DNA of 6,218 nucleotides from the NCBI GenBank assembly GCA_964409635.1, contig CAYPEL010000155.1, positions 1 to 6,218 on the forward strand, given 5' to 3'. This DNA comes from CAYPEL01 sp964409635. GTDB lineage: Bacteria; Pseudomonadota; Gammaproteobacteria; DSM-19610. The position numbers and the translations under genes were made by a program. Position 1 is the stretch's first letter. The number at the start of each line of letters is the position of its first letter. Positions 4,657 through 6,218 of the stretch are shown here, one piece after another. The notes beneath the pieces are model-generated. The model searched no databases and was not told where the DNA came from. It saw only the letters and a program-made list of their open reading frames with translations.

Positions 4657-5312
4657 CGGTAGCGTGCTTCGAAGTATTTTTTAATTGCCAGGTAATCATT
4701 GCTGATCTTGTCCGGGTCATGGGGCGCACTGAATAGAGCTCGAAATTGTCCATCGGGATCAATTAGCAAGATAGCTGCGCTGTGGTCAACCAGGTAATTA
4801 CTGGTCGGGCTATTCTTTACCTTGGCGTAGATAATGCCGAGTTGTCCCGACAGCGAATTTATTTGTTCGGGGGCACCGCTGACGGCAATAAAATCCTTAT
4901 TAAAATAGCCAACAAACTGCTTCAGCCTGTGCATATTATCACGCTCTGGATCTACACTGATGAATATTACTTGCGGCAGTACTAGATCCGGCTTGGCAGC
5001 AGTCATTCGTTTCAGGCTCGTTGCCAATGACTGCATGGTTGTTGGGCAAACATCAGGGCAGTGGGTGAAGCCAAAGAATAAAAAGCTCCAGTGTCCCTCC
5101 AGGGTTGCCTTGGTAAAAGCCTGCCCGGTTGATGTTTTTAGTTCAAAAGGCTGTATAGGTTTTGCATCCGGCAGCAGCGTAGCCTTAGCAAGCGCGGGTG
5201 GTTGAATTTGGGATGAGGGCGGAAAAAAGTACCAAATCAAAGCGGCGATCAAAATGCCGGGTATCGCCCACAAATATTCACGGTTTTTTTTCTGTCTGGG
5301 TTCGGTGTCCAT
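4653..5312 (-). CDS. SCO1/SenC/PrrC-family copper-binding thioredoxin-fold protein
   Basis: A 219-residue membrane-anchored protein: basic N-terminus, one transmembrane helix at about 14-30 (LWAIPGILIAALIWYFF), then a periplasmic thioredoxin-like domain. The copper-binding C85-PDV-C89 lies in FGFTHCPDVCPTT, and the third ligand H177 lies in YLVDHSAA. The family motif FISVDPERD is at 117-125. SCO proteins act as copper chaperone and/or thiol-disulfide reductase in assembly of the CuA site of cytochrome oxidase. ATG at 5312 is the only sensible start because the upstream ATG at 5330 is followed by a stop two codons later. It is the first gene of the SCO, PCu(A)C, psd operon and is divergent from prmB with 45 bp between starts. 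No cyoE/ctaB or ctaA gene, which often precede sco, is seen here. Confidence 0.95.
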   Translation of the reverse strand: MDTEPRQKKNREYLWAIPGILIAALIWYFFPPSSQIQPPALAKATLLPDAKPIQPFELKTSTGQAFTKATLEGHWSFLFFGFTHCPDVCPTTMQSLATSLKRMTAAKPDLVLPQVIFISVDPERDNMHRLKQFVGYFNKDFIAVSGAPEQINSLSGQLGIIYAKVKNSPTSNYLVDHSAAILLIDPDGQFRALFSAPHDPDKISNDYLAIKKYFEARYR

Positions 5313-5357
5313 GGTGGCGTATTATTCCATCGTTTAGGCTTTTGCGGTAGTACCCTG
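5313..5357. promoter_or_regulatory. Divergent intergenic region between the SCO gene and prmB
   Basis: Only 45 bp separate the two start codons, so promoters must be compact or lie inside the genes. An AT-rich box at 5320-5326 reads TATTAT on the plus strand (5/6 to a -10) and AATAAT on the minus strand (5/6). It is a candidate shared -10 for both directions. Neither direction has a recognisable -35 at 16-18 bp. With this box the SCO transcript would begin within a few bases of its ATG. Both starts lack a clear ribosome site. Confidence 0.25.
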
Positions 5358-6218
5358 ATGACGACTCAGATACCTACAGAACTATTAACCCTGCGCGACC
5401 TTGTCAGATGGGGAGCGAGTCAGTTTAATGCGGCCGGTCTGTGCTATGGGCATGGGACGGAAAATGCGCTTGATGAAGCGCTGGTGCTGGTGTGCCACGC
5501 GCTGCATGTGCCGCCCCATTTGCCAGAGCCCTATCTGGATTCGCATGTGACAGCGGATGAGCGCGCGCAAGCTGTGAGCCTCTTGAGGGAACGGATTCGA
5601 ACCCGCAAACCCGCTGCTTATTTAACCCACGAAGCCTGGTTTGCAGGACTTTCATTTTATGTGGACGAAAGGGTGTTAGTACCACGCTCACCACTGGCTG
5701 AATGGATAGAGCAGGGTAATGAAGCCTGGCTGCAGGCTGATAGGGTAACCCGGGTGCTTGACCTCTGTACGGGCAGTGGCTGTATCGCGATTGCCTGTGC
5801 GCAGATATTCCCGGGCGCTGCAGTCGATGCAGTTGATATTTCTGAGGATGCACTGGAGGTGGCCTGGAAAAATATAAAAAAACACCATTTGCAAGATCAG
5901 GTGAAAGCTATTAAATCTGATTTGTTTTCAGCCCTGGAGGGGCGCCGCTACCAACTGATTATTACCAATCCACCTTATGTTTCAGAGGCCGAAATGAACA
6001 GTTTGCCCGACGAGTATAGACATGAACCAGCGCTTGGACTGGCCGCTGGAAAGGATGGAATTGATATGGCTGTACAGATTTTACGTTCTGCCGCCGGTTT
6101 TCTTGAACCTGACGGGATCCTGGTTATGGAGGTTGGCAACAGCGCCGCCGTTCTTCAGAACTGCTTCCCGGACTTGCCCTTTTTATGGCTGGAGTTTGAG
6201 CGGGGTGGTCATGGGGTG
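5358..6218 (+). CDS. prmB: 50S ribosomal protein L3 glutamine methyltransferase PrmB (3' end missing)
   Basis: A class I SAM-dependent methyltransferase that N5-methylates a glutamine of ribosomal protein L3. 287 codons are present and the frame is still open at the window edge. The family is about 300-310 residues, so roughly 15-25 are missing. The N-terminal helical domain starts TLRDLVRWGASQF. PrmB-typical sequence EAWFAGLSFYVDERVLVPRS lies at 92-111. SAM motif I is VLDLCTGSGCIA at 133-144, and the Gln-binding NPPY is at 204-207, the hallmark shared with PrmC/HemK. The last residues, ERGGHGV, match the expected C-terminal region. ATG at 5358 fits the family N-terminus, but no good Shine-Dalgarno sequence is present. 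PrmC is the main alternative, but the EAWFAG and VPRSP sequence favours PrmB. In many relatives aroC follows; that would lie outside the window. Confidence 0.95.
   Translation, partial: MTTQIPTELLTLRDLVRWGASQFNAAGLCYGHGTENALDEALVLVCHALHVPPHLPEPYLDSHVTADERAQAVSLLRERIRTRKPAAYLTHEAWFAGLSFYVDERVLVPRSPLAEWIEQGNEAWLQADRVTRVLDLCTGSGCIAIACAQIFPGAAVDAVDISEDALEVAWKNIKKHHLQDQVKAIKSDLFSALEGRRYQLIITNPPYVSEAEMNSLPDEYRHEPALGLAAGKDGIDMAVQILRSAAGFLEPDGILVMEVGNSAAVLQNCFPDLPFLWLEFERGGHGV

Noticed and set aside
5425..5853. Minus-strand 142-residue frame opposite prmB
   Set aside because: It lies wholly inside the unmistakable prmB reading frame and encodes low-information sequence with no motif.

Overview
The window looks like chromosomal DNA of a gammaproteobacterium. 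SuhB, PrmB and Psd all read as gammaproteobacterial types: SuhB begins with the same MxPMLNIAVRAAR start as the enterobacterial protein, and the Psd N-terminus has the PHHxLSR plus WFKN pattern I associate with Pseudomonas-like proteins. Species cannot be named from the sequence alone. All complete genes lie on the minus strand. The only plus-strand gene is prmB at the right edge, cut by the window end.

Layout from right to left, following minus-strand transcription. (1) prmB (5358 onward, plus) is divergent from a copper-delivery operon: a SCO1/SenC-family thioredoxin-fold protein (5312-4653), a PCu(A)C periplasmic copper chaperone (4656-4222) and phosphatidylserine decarboxylase psd (4225-3347). 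These three are joined by two 4-base GTGA stop/start overlaps. (2) After 57 bp comes a four-gene cluster: a secreted His/Arg-rich protein (3289-2846), an ECF-type sigma factor (2811-2158), a membrane anti-sigma factor with an HxxxCxxC zinc-type motif (2168-1707), and a secreted DUF3106-type protein built from four 18-residue repeats (1703-1347). (3) A 417-bp non-coding gap (930-1346) holds two inverted-repeat elements with nearly identical cores, unrelated arms and opposite orientation, plus a good sigma-70 promoter for suhB. (4) suhB (929-132) is followed by 131 bp that may contain the first codons of another minus-strand gene at the left edge.

How the genes may work together: SCO and PCu(A)C deliver copper to the CuA centre of cytochrome c oxidase. 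The sigma/anti-sigma pair next to them, with one His-rich exported protein and one exported LSPEEQ-repeat protein, looks like an envelope-sensing module. The layout is loosely reminiscent of CnrYXH-type systems, where a periplasmic sensor acts on an anti-sigma factor. A link between this module and copper handling is inference from adjacency only. The most unusual DNA is the pair of repeat elements at 1031-1307.
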